64,000 nucleotides of DNA, from assembly GCA_017443595.1 (NCBI GenBank), contig JAFSYU010000040.1, forward strand, positions 124,001-188,000, given 5' to 3'. A program made the translations under genes and the position numbers. Below are positions 6,755 to 15,346 of the stretch, piece by piece. Every line of letters starts with the position of its first letter. The first letter of the stretch is position 1. The DNA comes from Clostridia bacterium (GTDB lineage: Bacteria; Bacillota; Clostridia; Oscillospirales; CAG-272). The notes beneath the pieces were generated by a model. That model was given only the letters and a program-made list of their open reading frames with translations. It was not told where the DNA came from and did not search any database.

Positions 6755-8052
6755 AAAAACTGATACTGCAGGGCAAACCTTCACAAAAACAAAAACAGCT
6801 CTTTTTATCAAGGGCGAAATACACCGCCTACGGCGGAGCGAGAGGCGGCGGAAAAAGCTGGGCGTTAAGAAGAAAGATCATACTTATGTGCATTCATTAC
6901 CCCGATTTAAAATGTCTGCTCGTAAGACGCAGCTACGGGGAGCTGCGATATAACCACATACTGCCCATGCTGTCTGAATTATCGGGAGCCGTAAGCTACT
7001 CGGAGACTAACAAGCTCATATCGTTCCCCAACGGCTCGACGGTCAAGCTCGGCTACCTTTCGGACGACGGCGACACGCTGCAGTACCAGGGACTTGAATT
7101 TGACGTGATAGCCGTTGACGAGGCGACGCAGATAACCGAATATCAGTTCAATATCCTGAAGGCCTGTCTGCGCGGGAACAACAAAAACCCCAAACGTATG
7201 TATCTTACCTGCAATCCCGGCGGCGTGGGACACGGGTGGGTAAAGCGTTTGTTCATTGACGGGATCTACCGTGACGGAGAGCGGCCGGAAGACTACCTGT
7301 TCATACAGGCCACGGTCTTTGACAACACCGCGCTGCTTGAAAACGATCCGGAATACGTATCACAGCTTCAAAGCCTTCCCGAAGCGCTGCGGTCAGCGTG
7401 GCTTTACGGGAGCTGGGATATATTCTCCGGTCAGTTTTTTTCGGAACTGTCCGACGGTACGCATATATGTAAAGATTTCGTATTGCCGGATCTTCACCGT
7501 ATCACAGGCGGACTTGATTACGGCTTTGACGCGACGGCGTTTGTGCTGTTGTGCGCGGATGCTTACGGCAGGCTCACCGTTTTCCGCGAGTTTATTAAAT
7601 CCGATCTTACGCTTTCCGCCGCCGCACGCGAGGTGGCGCGCGTTTGCGCGGATCTTAAAGTAGACTACATAGCCGCGTCGCCCGATCTGTGGAACAGAAG
7701 ACAGGACAGCGGTATCTCCGGTTACGAGACCATGATGCGTACGGAAGGTATGCCGCCGCTTATACGCGCCGACGACAGACGTGTCGCCGGCTGGAGAGCC
7801 GTAAGAGAGTTTCTCTTGACGGATATGTATATTTCGGACAAATGCCCGGAGCTTATCAGGTGTATGAGCGCGCTGTGCTACGATAAAAACCGCCCGGAAG
7901 ACTGCAGCGACACGCCGCACGATATAACGCATCTGCCGGAGGCGCTCCGCTACGCCGTTATGTCAAGGATATCTCCTCCGCAGGATCCTTCACGGCGTTA
8001 TAACAAACGTTACGGCAGGGCGTCATACGGCGTACCCGTTTCAAAATACTGA
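6751..8052 (+). CDS. Phage terminase large subunit
   Basis: This 433-residue DNA-packaging motor pumps DNA into the procapsid and cuts it. The ATPase domain has Walker A GGARGGGKS (residues 28-36), Walker B with acidic pair Asp123-Glu124 in IAVDEATQ, and the coupling motif TCNPGG near residue 153. The RNase H-like nuclease domain begins with GGLDYGFDATAF (Asp256), with later acidic residues in AASPDLW. All key residues look intact, so the enzyme should be active. The start is TTG, overlapping the upstream stop as TTGA. The portal gene follows after 13 bases. The architecture matches the Terminase_3/Terminase_6 groups used by podo- and siphoviruses. Confidence 0.95.
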   Translation: MKKLILQGKPSQKQKQLFLSRAKYTAYGGARGGGKSWALRRKIILMCIHYPDLKCLLVRRSYGELRYNHILPMLSELSGAVSYSETNKLISFPNGSTVKLGYLSDDGDTLQYQGLEFDVIAVDEATQITEYQFNILKACLRGNNKNPKRMYLTCNPGGVGHGWVKRLFIDGIYRDGERPEDYLFIQATVFDNTALLENDPEYVSQLQSLPEALRSAWLYGSWDIFSGQFFSELSDGTHICKDFVLPDLHRITGGLDYGFDATAFVLLCADAYGRLTVFREFIKSDLTLSAAAREVARVCADLKVDYIAASPDLWNRRQDSGISGYETMMRTEGMPPLIRADDRRVAGWRAVREFLLTDMYISDKCPELIRCMSALCYDKNRPEDCSDTPHDITHLPEALRYAVMSRISPPQDPSRRYNKRYGRASYGVPVSKY

Positions 8053-8065
8053 AAGGAATTATTTT

Positions 8066-9607
8066 ATGGACAACATAACAAAAGCGTGGGAACGCTTTGA
8101 AGCAGGGCGCGATTACAAAAGACGCATAGGACTGTATCAGACCGTGCGCGAAAACGAGCGCTTTTACAGAGGGGATCAGTGGCACGGCGTAGATCCCTGC
8201 GGCCTTCCCACGCCCGTCTTCAACGTTATAAAACGTATAACGGATTATATGATATCATCCGTTGCGCGTCAGCCCGTGTCGGTCGTTTACAGCGATGATT
8301 CGATGCCCGTAACGGAGATGTGCGAAAGCAAAAAACAGCTGCAGAACGGGCTGAAACTGTTAAACGGCAACGCCGCTTACCGCTTTGACAAAAGCAAAAT
8401 AGACGTGCTTATTAGGCAGGCACTGCTTGACGCCGCGATATCCGGCGACGGCGTTTTCTACTGCTACTGGGAACCGTCTGCCAAAACGGGACAGGCGCAT
8501 ACCGGCGATATAAAAACCGTTTTGTGCGACAATACCGATCTGTTTGTTTCCGACGTGAACAGCAGAGATATACAGGAGCAGGATTACGTTATGCTCGCCG
8601 GGAGAGATACGGTAGAACATTTGTTCTCTGAAGCAGTAAAAAACGGCGTAAAGAAAGAAGACGCCGCTAAGATTTGCTCCGACGAGTTGAGCGAAAGCTG
8701 CTCCGACGCGTATAAAACGGAAGCGTCCGATTCCGAGCACGCGACGTACCTTATTACCTTTACAAGAGATAAGGACGGTTACGTCTGCTGGGAGAAGAGC
8801 ACAAGAAACGTTATAATAGCCAAAAGAAAAACCAAAATGAAAAAATACCCCGTAGCGTATTTCGCATGGGATAAGGTGAAAGGCAGCTTTATAGGAAATT
8901 CGCCTATAACGGCGCTCAAAGAAAACCAGAAGTATATAAACAAAGCGTACGCAATGGTCATGAAACACATGACGGACACCGCTTTTTCCAAGATAGTATA
9001 CGATAAAACTCTAATACCGGAGTGGACCAACGAAGTGGGAGAAGCGATAGGCGTGCGCGGAGGCGGCGACGTGAGGAACGCGGCTTCCGTCATAGGTACC
9101 GGACAGCTTCAGTCCGGCTTCCTTGAAGTCATAGCCATGACGCTGACTCACACCAAAGAAATGATGGGAGCGACGGACGCGGCTCTCGGCGAAGTGGAGC
9201 CGGACAATACGTCGGCGATCCTCGCCCTGCAGGAAGCGTCCGCCGTACCGCTTGAAACGCTTAAGCAAAACCTGTACGCGTGTATAGAAGATCTGGCGCT
9301 GATATGGGCGGATATGCTTTTTACTTATTATCCGGAGGACAGACTTGTTATATACAAAAACGAGGACGGCGAGGAAGTTGCCGAAAAGCTGCCTGAGCTT
9401 TCTTTAATGAGAGAAGCGCTTCTGTCGGCGCGTGTGGACGTAGGCGCCGGGAACAGATATTCACAGATAGCGTCGCTCAACACGCTTGACAGGCTGCTGT
9501 CCGGCGGCTATATAACCGTTTCCCAATATATCAAGAGACTGCCGGAGGGCATAATCGCGGACAAGGAGGAACTTTTGCAAAATGAACAACAGAGCGCGGG
9601 CCGATAA
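8066..9607 (+). CDS. Phage portal protein
   Basis: This 513-residue protein follows the large terminase directly, the standard place for the portal, the twelve-subunit ring through which DNA enters and leaves the head. Its N-terminus reads RIGLYQTVRENERFYRGDQWHG, a pattern shared by P22-like and other podovirus portals (a helix followed by the F-Y-x-G-x-Q-W motif). It continues with PVFNVIKRITDYMISSVARQ, and the central ALQEASAVPLETLKQ lies in a long-helix region. Length fits the smaller portals. The end overlaps the next gene by 26 bases. No protease or second head-assembly domain is fused to it. Confidence 0.88.
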   Translation: MDNITKAWERFEAGRDYKRRIGLYQTVRENERFYRGDQWHGVDPCGLPTPVFNVIKRITDYMISSVARQPVSVVYSDDSMPVTEMCESKKQLQNGLKLLNGNAAYRFDKSKIDVLIRQALLDAAISGDGVFYCYWEPSAKTGQAHTGDIKTVLCDNTDLFVSDVNSRDIQEQDYVMLAGRDTVEHLFSEAVKNGVKKEDAAKICSDELSESCSDAYKTEASDSEHATYLITFTRDKDGYVCWEKSTRNVIIAKRKTKMKKYPVAYFAWDKVKGSFIGNSPITALKENQKYINKAYAMVMKHMTDTAFSKIVYDKTLIPEWTNEVGEAIGVRGGGDVRNAASVIGTGQLQSGFLEVIAMTLTHTKEMMGATDAALGEVEPDNTSAILALQEASAVPLETLKQNLYACIEDLALIWADMLFTYYPEDRLVIYKNEDGEEVAEKLPELSLMREALLSARVDVGAGNRYSQIASLNTLDRLLSGGYITVSQYIKRLPEGIIADKEELLQNEQQSAGR

Positions 9608-9923
9608 AGAGATAACCGAATTTACGGCGCTGTTTCCCGATACGGATATAGACAGCGTGCCGTTATCCGTCTGGGAGAGCGTGAAATCCGGCGTAAGACT
9701 TGCCGAAGCGTACGGAAAATATTCCGAGCAAAAGCGAAAAAACATTGACACGGCGCGCCGCAAAAACGATGAAAACGCCGATATGTCAAGCGGCAGGATA
9801 AGCGGCGCGCTGAAAAGAGCGGTGTATACCGCGGCTGAAGTTTCCGCCATGAACGAAAGGGAAGTGGCGGACAATTACGACGACATACTTGCGAGTATGA
9901 AGTCGGCAGGATTTTATACTTAA
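9582..9923 (+). CDS. Scaffold-like head assembly protein
   Basis: This 113-residue helical protein sits between portal and capsid genes, where scaffold proteins are usually encoded. Its C-terminal pattern (a Ser/Gly turn followed by YTAAEVSAMNEREVADNYDDI and a final SM helix) resembles the ends of scaffolding proteins from Clostridia phages, where an E-V-x-x-M-x-x-x-E-V-x-x-N-Y motif recurs. At 113 residues it is much shorter than typical scaffolds, so either assembly needs little scaffold or this is a minor piece. The start at 9582 is preceded by AAGGAGG (9566-9572) and overlaps the portal gene by 26 bases. Confidence 0.6.
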   Translation: MNNRARADKEITEFTALFPDTDIDSVPLSVWESVKSGVRLAEAYGKYSEQKRKNIDTARRKNDENADMSSGRISGALKRAVYTAAEVSAMNEREVADNYDDILASMKSAGFYT

Positions 9924-9943
9924 TTTAAAAGGAGAAAAAATAA

Positions 9944-10780
9944 ATGGCACTTAGTTATTTTATACCGACCGTCTGGTCGGAGACTCTTTACAGAGAGCTT
10001 GACCGCGAATACGTTGCGGTCAAAAACTGCAGCAGGGATTTTGAGGGCGATATAAAAAACGTGGGCGATACGGTAAAGATCGTCGGCGTGTCCCCCATAT
10101 CCGTATTTGACTACACCAAAAACACAAATATGAGCGCGCCCGCAGAGCTTACGGATACACAGCGCACGCTCACTATAGAAAAAGCAAAGGCTTTCAACTT
10201 TGCCATAGACGATATAGACCGCGCTCAGGCGACTCCCAAGCTGATGAAGGAGGCTATGCATCTTGCCGCTTCGGCGCTTGCAAACGAAGCCGATAAGTAC
10301 GTCTTCTCTCTTTACAGTCAGGTCGCCGCGGCAAACACCAAGACCGTCACCGGCCTTACGAGCTCCAACGTCGTTGATATGCTGCTTGACGTAAAACAGA
10401 AGCTGCTTGAAAACGACGTGCCCGGCAACGAACAGATAATCCTTGAAGTCCCGCCCGTTATCGCTTCCGCTATAATCAAAGCGAAGATAGTTAACGGCAC
10501 GGACAATACCGACGTGCTCGATCAGGGCTGCATAGGCACTTTCTTAGGCTTCAAGATCTACGTATCAAACAACGTCGCAACGGCTACGGTAAGCAACGTT
10601 GTGCACTACAAGTGTTTTGCAAGAACGAAGCGCGCCATCACGTTTGCCGAACAGCTAAATGAAATTGAGGCGTACCGTCCGGAGCTCCGTTTTGCCGACG
10701 CGGTCAAAGGTCTGCACCTGTACGGCGCAAAGATCGTTTATCCGAAAGAGCTTCTGCTCCTTGACGTTACGGTCGCCTGA
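9944..10780 (+). CDS. Major capsid protein
   Basis: This 278-residue protein is the likely main coat protein with an HK97-type fold. The opening MALSYFIPTVWSETLYREL, followed by GDIKNVGDTVKIVG and FAIDDIDRAQA, is the P22 gp5-like coat pattern. In that pattern a W-S-x-x-L-Y-x-x-L helix leads into a beta strand and then a long helix with IDDIDRAQA. A late segment KIYVSNNVA and the closing HLYGAKIV also fit. It has strong ribosome binding (AAAAGGAG). No delta domain or protease cleavage region is evident. The next gene starts in the stop codon (TGATG). Confidence 0.88.
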   Translation: MALSYFIPTVWSETLYRELDREYVAVKNCSRDFEGDIKNVGDTVKIVGVSPISVFDYTKNTNMSAPAELTDTQRTLTIEKAKAFNFAIDDIDRAQATPKLMKEAMHLAASALANEADKYVFSLYSQVAAANTKTVTGLTSSNVVDMLLDVKQKLLENDVPGNEQIILEVPPVIASAIIKAKIVNGTDNTDVLDQGCIGTFLGFKIYVSNNVATATVSNVVHYKCFARTKRAITFAEQLNEIEAYRPELRFADAVKGLHLYGAKIVYPKELLLLDVTVA

Positions 10781-11151
10781 TGCTGTTATCTGATATATAC
10801 GATACCGCGGCTGCTCTTATAAGCGAGCAGCCGGACGGCGCGGACAACGCGGATCTTTCGGAGAGGGCTGTATATCTGTTATATCAGATCATTTCGGAGC
10901 TGACGCCGCTTGACAACGCGGCGACGGGAGAGGAAAACGGCTATCCCGACGAGATTAGCTCGCTTGACGGGGATTTTCCGCTTTGCGACGGGCTTGCGCA
11001 TATATGCGCGTACAAGCTTGCTTATCTTTTGATATCTGACGAGGACACCGTGCTTTACTCTGTGCTGCGCGCGGAGTATGAAAACGCGAAAAAGCGTTTT
11101 ATCGAAGCTTTGCCGGCGTCGGTCTCCGGGATCAAGAACGTTTACCCGTAA
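10780..11151 (+). CDS. Head-completion / adaptor protein
   Basis: This 123-residue acidic helical protein follows the capsid gene with a one-base overlap. Size, position and helix pattern (DIYDTAAALISEQ; ERAVYLLYQIISELTPLD; LAYLLISDEDTVLYSVL) suit the ring-forming adaptor that docks under the portal, like P22 gp4 or the HK97 gp6-type connectors. No motif proves this, and the assignment rests on gene order and length. It ends nine bases before the nozzle-like gene. Confidence 0.6.
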   Translation: MLLSDIYDTAAALISEQPDGADNADLSERAVYLLYQIISELTPLDNAATGEENGYPDEISSLDGDFPLCDGLAHICAYKLAYLLISDEDTVLYSVLRAEYENAKKRFIEALPASVSGIKNVYP

Positions 11152-11160
11152 GGAGCAGAG

Positions 11161-12909
11161 ATGGCAAGATACAGAAAAAACACGGCACAGATACTGTTCA
11201 CGGACGTCTTTAAAGGCATTGACGTCACGGAGGGGGGAAAGAAAAACTTTTCCTCCTCCGTATATATGAAAAACTTCCGCGTGACCGAGCAGGGCAAGCT
11301 GAAAAAACGCTGCGGGTACAAAAAGATAAAAAGCGGTGTATCCGCAGACAGCTGTTATGCCGACAGCATAGGCGGCGAGGAGTATTTTATTTATAAAAAC
11401 GGTACGACGCTCAACGCTCTGCGGCTTTCCGATCTGCGTCTTGTAAGCGTTGACACGGAAGACTTTGTTAAGGTCGGATATTTCAAATTCGGCGGCTTTG
11501 TTTATATCTACGGACGCGGTCTTTATTACCGCTTTGACGGGGATGCGTTTGAGCAGATCACTCCGTATATACCGACCGTCGCGGTTTCCTGTTCAAGCAG
11601 CGGCGGCGGGACGCCCTACGAAAGTCTTAACATAATATCGGATATGGCGGCCGTATCCTATTCTCCCGACGGAGAATCTGATGAATTTATATTGCCGGAT
11701 ATGGCAAAGTCCGTATACCTTGTGGAGCTTGAGGGAGAAGAGGTAGACGATGAAGAATATACTTATAACTCCCTGACGCATACTCTGACGTTTGAAGACG
11801 CGCCTTCCGGCGACCTGCCGGACAGCTTAAAGGTAACGTTTGTCATATCGGACGGGACTATGCTCAATATGCCGTCCGTCGGGCCCGGCTTCTGCATTTA
11901 CGGCGGCGACCGCGACACAAGAGTTTTTTCATACGGATACAGCAACGTCCTGCGTTATTCGGACGTGACCGCAAACGGAGCCGATCCTACGTATTTTCCG
12001 ACGGATAATTTTATAACCGTAGGAGACGGGAGCAGCAAAATAACGGCGCTTTTGCGCCATTACGACAGGCTTATGGTCTTTACCGAACGTGAAACGTGGT
12101 TTTTGAGTCCGTCAAGCGTGGATCACGACGGGTATTCAAAGCCGTCTTTTCCGCTTTCGCCTCTCAATTCCACGGTCGGATGCGCAGGCGGCGGCGCGGC
12201 TTACGCGGATAATTCTCCTATCACGCTGTCGGGCGACGGTATATACGTTTTCAGCAGAAGTACGGTAAGAGACGAAAGAAACGCGCAGAGGATATCCGAT
12301 AAGGTCTGCTCGTATACGGACACGGCGTTTTTACGGAGCGCCGTAGTATTTGACAACGAGCACGACAAGGAGATATGGATGTGCTTCTCGGACGGCGCTC
12401 TGATATATAACTACGGCAAAGACGTGTTTTATTATTACGACAACGTGCCGGCGCGTTATCTTTTTGCGCTTGACGGCAAAGTGGCGTTTTATTCGGGCGA
12501 GGCGCTGTACGTTTTTGATCAGAGCTGTAAAACCGACGACGGAGCGGGCATCTGCGCCGTGTGCGAAAGCGGAAGCGTAACGCTTGATCCGGTATCAAAA
12601 AAGAGAAGACTGCGCCGCGTGTGCCTGTCTTACCTGCCCGAGGGCGAGACGACCGTCAGCGTTTACGCCGTGCCGAACAGAGGCGAAGCGTGCCGTTACG
12701 TGTTTTACGCGGAGCAGGCTTACTCCGGCCTTGATTTCGGTCATATAAGCTTCGGCAGTTTCACGTTTTCATGCGGCGCCAGATGCGTGCACGGAAGGTG
12801 CAGAGCGCGGCTTTCCTCCTTTGAAAGTATCGGGATCAGAATAGAAAGCGGGGCGGGCGACGGCGGACTGTCCGTTGATTCCGTGTCGCTTACGGCAGAC
12901 GGAACATAA
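11161..12909 (+). CDS. Nozzle/tail-hub-like protein of short-tailed phages
   Basis: This 582-residue beta-rich protein starts with a pattern shared by podovirus DNA-stabilising nozzle proteins (P22 gp10 and relatives). A target segment (FKGIDVTEGGKKN) leads to MKNFRVTEQGKLKKRCGYKKI, where N-x-x-V-x-x-x-G-x-L-x-x-R-x-G-Y is the family signature. Mid-protein blades such as HYDRLMVFTERETWFLSP and a GCAGGGAAYADN stretch resemble the beta-propeller section of these hubs. If correct, the particle has a short tail in which this protein closes the portal channel, and no tail tube or tape measure is needed, consistent with their absence. Fold comparison is needed to be certain. Confidence 0.7.
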   Translation: MARYRKNTAQILFTDVFKGIDVTEGGKKNFSSSVYMKNFRVTEQGKLKKRCGYKKIKSGVSADSCYADSIGGEEYFIYKNGTTLNALRLSDLRLVSVDTEDFVKVGYFKFGGFVYIYGRGLYYRFDGDAFEQITPYIPTVAVSCSSSGGGTPYESLNIISDMAAVSYSPDGESDEFILPDMAKSVYLVELEGEEVDDEEYTYNSLTHTLTFEDAPSGDLPDSLKVTFVISDGTMLNMPSVGPGFCIYGGDRDTRVFSYGYSNVLRYSDVTANGADPTYFPTDNFITVGDGSSKITALLRHYDRLMVFTERETWFLSPSSVDHDGYSKPSFPLSPLNSTVGCAGGGAAYADNSPITLSGDGIYVFSRSTVRDERNAQRISDKVCSYTDTAFLRSAVVFDNEHDKEIWMCFSDGALIYNYGKDVFYYYDNVPARYLFALDGKVAFYSGEALYVFDQSCKTDDGAGICAVCESGSVTLDPVSKKRRLRRVCLSYLPEGETTVSVYAVPNRGEACRYVFYAEQAYSGLDFGHISFGSFTFSCGARCVHGRCRARLSSFESIGIRIESGAGDGGLSVDSVSLTADGT

Positions 12910-12930
12910 CATAACAAAAGGAAGTACAAA

Positions 12931-13227
12931 ATGCAGAACGAGGAAGTATTCGTAACCCTTGAGCGTCATGAACAGAAGCTGAAATCCATTCAGAAACAGC
13001 TTGACGAGCTCAAGGCGGTACAGAAGGAGATCAAAGTGATGAACGAATCGCTTATAGAAATAACGAATGAAATAAAACACACAAACAAGTCGCTTTTATC
13101 GTGTGAAATGAAAATAAACGAGCTCCAGTCCGCTCCCGGCAGAAAATGGGAAAAGATAATAGTCTCGGTAATATCAAGCGCTTTGTGCGGTATTTTGGGA
13201 TACGTTCTTGCAAGATTTTTCGGCTAA
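12931..13227 (+). CDS. XhlA-like coiled-coil membrane protein (lysis-associated)
   Basis: This 98-residue protein has an N-terminal coiled coil (about residues 8-65, hydrophobic heptads such as LKSIQKQLDELKAV) and one C-terminal membrane helix (IIVSVISSALCGILGYVLA). This arrangement is that of XhlA/haemolysin-type proteins, which act with a holin to deliver an endolysin across the membrane in Bacillus phages. Its place, followed by a two-helix membrane protein and then an amidase, supports a lysis role. It starts 21 bases after the nozzle gene with AAAGGAAG before the ATG. Confidence 0.7.
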   Translation: MQNEEVFVTLERHEQKLKSIQKQLDELKAVQKEIKVMNESLIEITNEIKHTNKSLLSCEMKINELQSAPGRKWEKIIVSVISSALCGILGYVLARFFG

Positions 13228-13235
13228 GGAGGAAT

Positions 13236-13553
13236 ATGGAAGATTTTTTTACACTTAAATCACTTTTAAGCTACGGCGGTGCGGCGGCAGCGTCCGCCGC
13301 TCTGACGCAGGTGATAAAACCGCTTTTGCAAAAACTGCCGTTTACGGTCAGCGTGCGCGCTGTGTCGTACGTCACAGCTCTTATAATAACGCTTGCGGCG
13401 ACCGCGCTTTCCGGCAGCAGAGAGCCGGCGGATTATTTTCTGTGCGCGGTGAACGCGGCTTTGATCTCGCTTTCGTCAAACGGAGGTTACGATCTTATAA
13501 AATCACTTATAACTTTAGACACCGAGGAGGATGATGATGAGAATAACTCTTGA
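13236..13553 (+). CDS. Holin-like membrane protein
   Basis: This 105-residue protein has two or three hydrophobic segments: SYGGAAAASAALTQV, VSYVTALIITLAATALSG, and FLCAVNAALISLSSNGGY. The acidic tail reads TEEDDDEN. Size and topology resemble phage holins that form pores for the endolysin. The start at ATG 13236 is preceded by TAAGGAGGA and is preferred over an upstream in-frame ATG that lies inside the preceding gene. It overlaps the amidase gene by about 17 bases. No named holin family could be assigned by eye. Confidence 0.7.
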   Translation: MEDFFTLKSLLSYGGAAAASAALTQVIKPLLQKLPFTVSVRAVSYVTALIITLAATALSGSREPADYFLCAVNAALISLSSNGGYDLIKSLITLDTEEDDDENNS

Positions 13554-14574
13554 CCCCGGCCACGGGCAGTTCGGAAATCCCGGAGTTTTGCCCGGATATT
13601 ACGAGGGAACGCGCGTTTATATGCTTGCGCAGCTGCTGAAACGCGAGCTTGAATGCTACGAAGATACGGAAGTTATAATAACGAGAAAACGCATAGAAGA
13701 CAATCCGTCGCTTGCAAACAGGGGCGGCGAGGCGGCAAAAAACGGGAGCGTGCTTTTCATATCGCTTCATTCCAACGCCGCGTCAAATCCCGCCGCGCAC
13801 GGAGTTTCCGTTTTCAGAAGCATAAAACGTCCGGACAGCGAACATCTCGGGCGTCTTTTAGGCGCCGCGGTGGTGGATACGATGAAAAAGCATACGGATA
13901 TAACGTATCTGCGCGGCGTTATGACAAGAACGGAGAGCTTTGACGGGCAGATACAGGATTATTACGGCGTCATACGCTCGTCCGTAAAATCGGAGAGCGT
14001 CAGGTATTCTTACATAATAGAACACGGCTTCCATACAAATCTGACGGAATGCGGGTATATGTTCTCGGACGAGGCGCTTCAGCAGATAGCCGAAGCGGAA
14101 GCCGAGGTCATAGCGGCGTATTTCAACTTGAAGAAAAAAGACGGTCAGATGTGCGACTATATAGAATACGTTGTTCAGCCGGGCGACACTCTTACGTCCA
14201 TCGCCAGAAAATACGGCACGACGTGGAGAGTGCTTGCGGAATACAACAAGCTGCAAAATCCCGATCTTATAATTGACGGGCAGATAATAAAAATACCGCT
14301 CAGCACCGAAATAAACACAGGCGACGTAGTGAGGATAAAAGAAGACAAAGACACTTATTATCCCGGCGGAAATCCTTTTCCCAAATGGGTAAAGGACTAC
14401 GATTACGTTGTGGGAAAAACAGCGGATTCACGCGGGGAGCCGGTATACCGCGGCGGCGATAAATGCGTGCTTCTCGGCAGCAAGATAAACAGAAAGACCG
14501 GCGCTCACGGCTCGTCCATAAACTCATGGGCAAGCATGGAATATATAGAAAAAATAAGAGCGGAGAAAATATAA
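13537..14574 (+). CDS. N-acetylmuramoyl-L-alanine amidase with LysM domain (endolysin)
   Basis: The product cleaves the bond between N-acetylmuramic acid and L-alanine of peptidoglycan. The amidase_3 domain fills about residues 1-195: zinc-binding LDPGHG near the start, a glutamate in the NRGGEAAK region, SLHSNA with the second histidine, and IIEHGFHTN with the catalytic glutamate. A LysM peptidoglycan-binding domain follows (YVVQPGDTLTSIARKYGT ... IDGQIIKIP), then an SH3-like region with DVVRIKEDKDTYYPGG. Three ATGs are in a row (13531, 13534, 13537); the last has the best distance from GAGGAGG (13524-13530). With the holin and XhlA-like genes upstream it completes a lysis cassette. Confidence 0.92.
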   Translation: MRITLDPGHGQFGNPGVLPGYYEGTRVYMLAQLLKRELECYEDTEVIITRKRIEDNPSLANRGGEAAKNGSVLFISLHSNAASNPAAHGVSVFRSIKRPDSEHLGRLLGAAVVDTMKKHTDITYLRGVMTRTESFDGQIQDYYGVIRSSVKSESVRYSYIIEHGFHTNLTECGYMFSDEALQQIAEAEAEVIAAYFNLKKKDGQMCDYIEYVVQPGDTLTSIARKYGTTWRVLAEYNKLQNPDLIIDGQIIKIPLSTEINTGDVVRIKEDKDTYYPGGNPFPKWVKDYDYVVGKTADSRGEPVYRGGDKCVLLGSKINRKTGAHGSSINSWASMEYIEKIRAEKI

Positions 14575-14594
14575 AAAAAGAAAGGATGTAAAAA

Positions 14595-15344
14595 ATGGCG
14601 ATAAGAAGAATGACGGATAACGTATCCGTCATATCGTCCCTGCCGGATACGCCCGCGCCGCCCGCGTACAACGCGACGGTGATGAAGCAGAAATTCGACG
14701 AGGCGGCAAATAAAATAAAAACGTATATAAACGACACTCTCATACCGGATATGGAAGCTACGTCAATAACCGGCTACACCGCGGTAAGAAAACTGCTTGC
14801 GTCATATACAAGCGCCGGAGCGTATACGTTCAGAACGAGCGATCATCCGTCCCGCGGAAACGTATACGACGTTATACTTATAGGCGGCGGAGGCGGAGGC
14901 AGTACCTCCGTCCCGGCTTCGGCTTCGCTCAGTACAGGCGGTGGCTCCGGCGCCGTAAGCAAAGTTTATTCTGCAACGCTCAGCGGCACTTACAGCGTGA
15001 CGGTAGGCGCGGCGGGCACAAGCAGCTCAAACAGCGGCACGAACGGCGGTACGACTATGATGTATTCCGGTAACTATTCCTTCTTCAAGACCGCGCCGGG
15101 CGGAAGCGGCTCGTCCCAGACCAAAAAGATAGGAAAAAGCGGCGGCATAGGCGGGTCGGACAGTGTGTATATGGACGGTACCGTGGGATACGGAAACGGC
15201 GGCGACAACGATTACGGACGCGGAGCGCGCGGAGGAGCGTTGAACGACGACGTCGTACCCGCGCAGGGCTTCGGCGCGGGCGGCTGGGGCAGCTTTGCGC
15301 CGACCTGCGGCGCGGTATATATCTACGGATATGAAGGAGTTTAA
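14595..15344 (+). CDS. Glycine-rich fibre-like protein
   Basis: This 249-residue protein has an N-terminal helical region of about 60 residues (FDEAANKIKTYINDTLIPDM) and a glycine/serine-rich C-terminal half. That half contains LIGGGGGGS, TGGGSGAVSKVYSATLSG, TVGAAGTSSSNSGTNGG and GYGNGGDNDYGRG. This composition and the Y-x-V-x-V-G-x-x-G repeats are typical of phage receptor-binding or fibre-tip proteins that form polyglycine-type sandwiches. It probably mediates attachment to the target cell surface. The final segment FGAGGWGSFAPTCGAVYIYGYEGV is a common fibre end. It has no transmembrane segment or signal peptide. Confidence 0.65.
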   Translation: MAIRRMTDNVSVISSLPDTPAPPAYNATVMKQKFDEAANKIKTYINDTLIPDMEATSITGYTAVRKLLASYTSAGAYTFRTSDHPSRGNVYDVILIGGGGGGSTSVPASASLSTGGGSGAVSKVYSATLSGTYSVTVGAAGTSSSNSGTNGGTTMMYSGNYSFFKTAPGGSGSSQTKKIGKSGGIGGSDSVYMDGTVGYGNGGDNDYGRGARGGALNDDVVPAQGFGAGGWGSFAPTCGAVYIYGYEGV

Positions 15345-15346
15345 AA

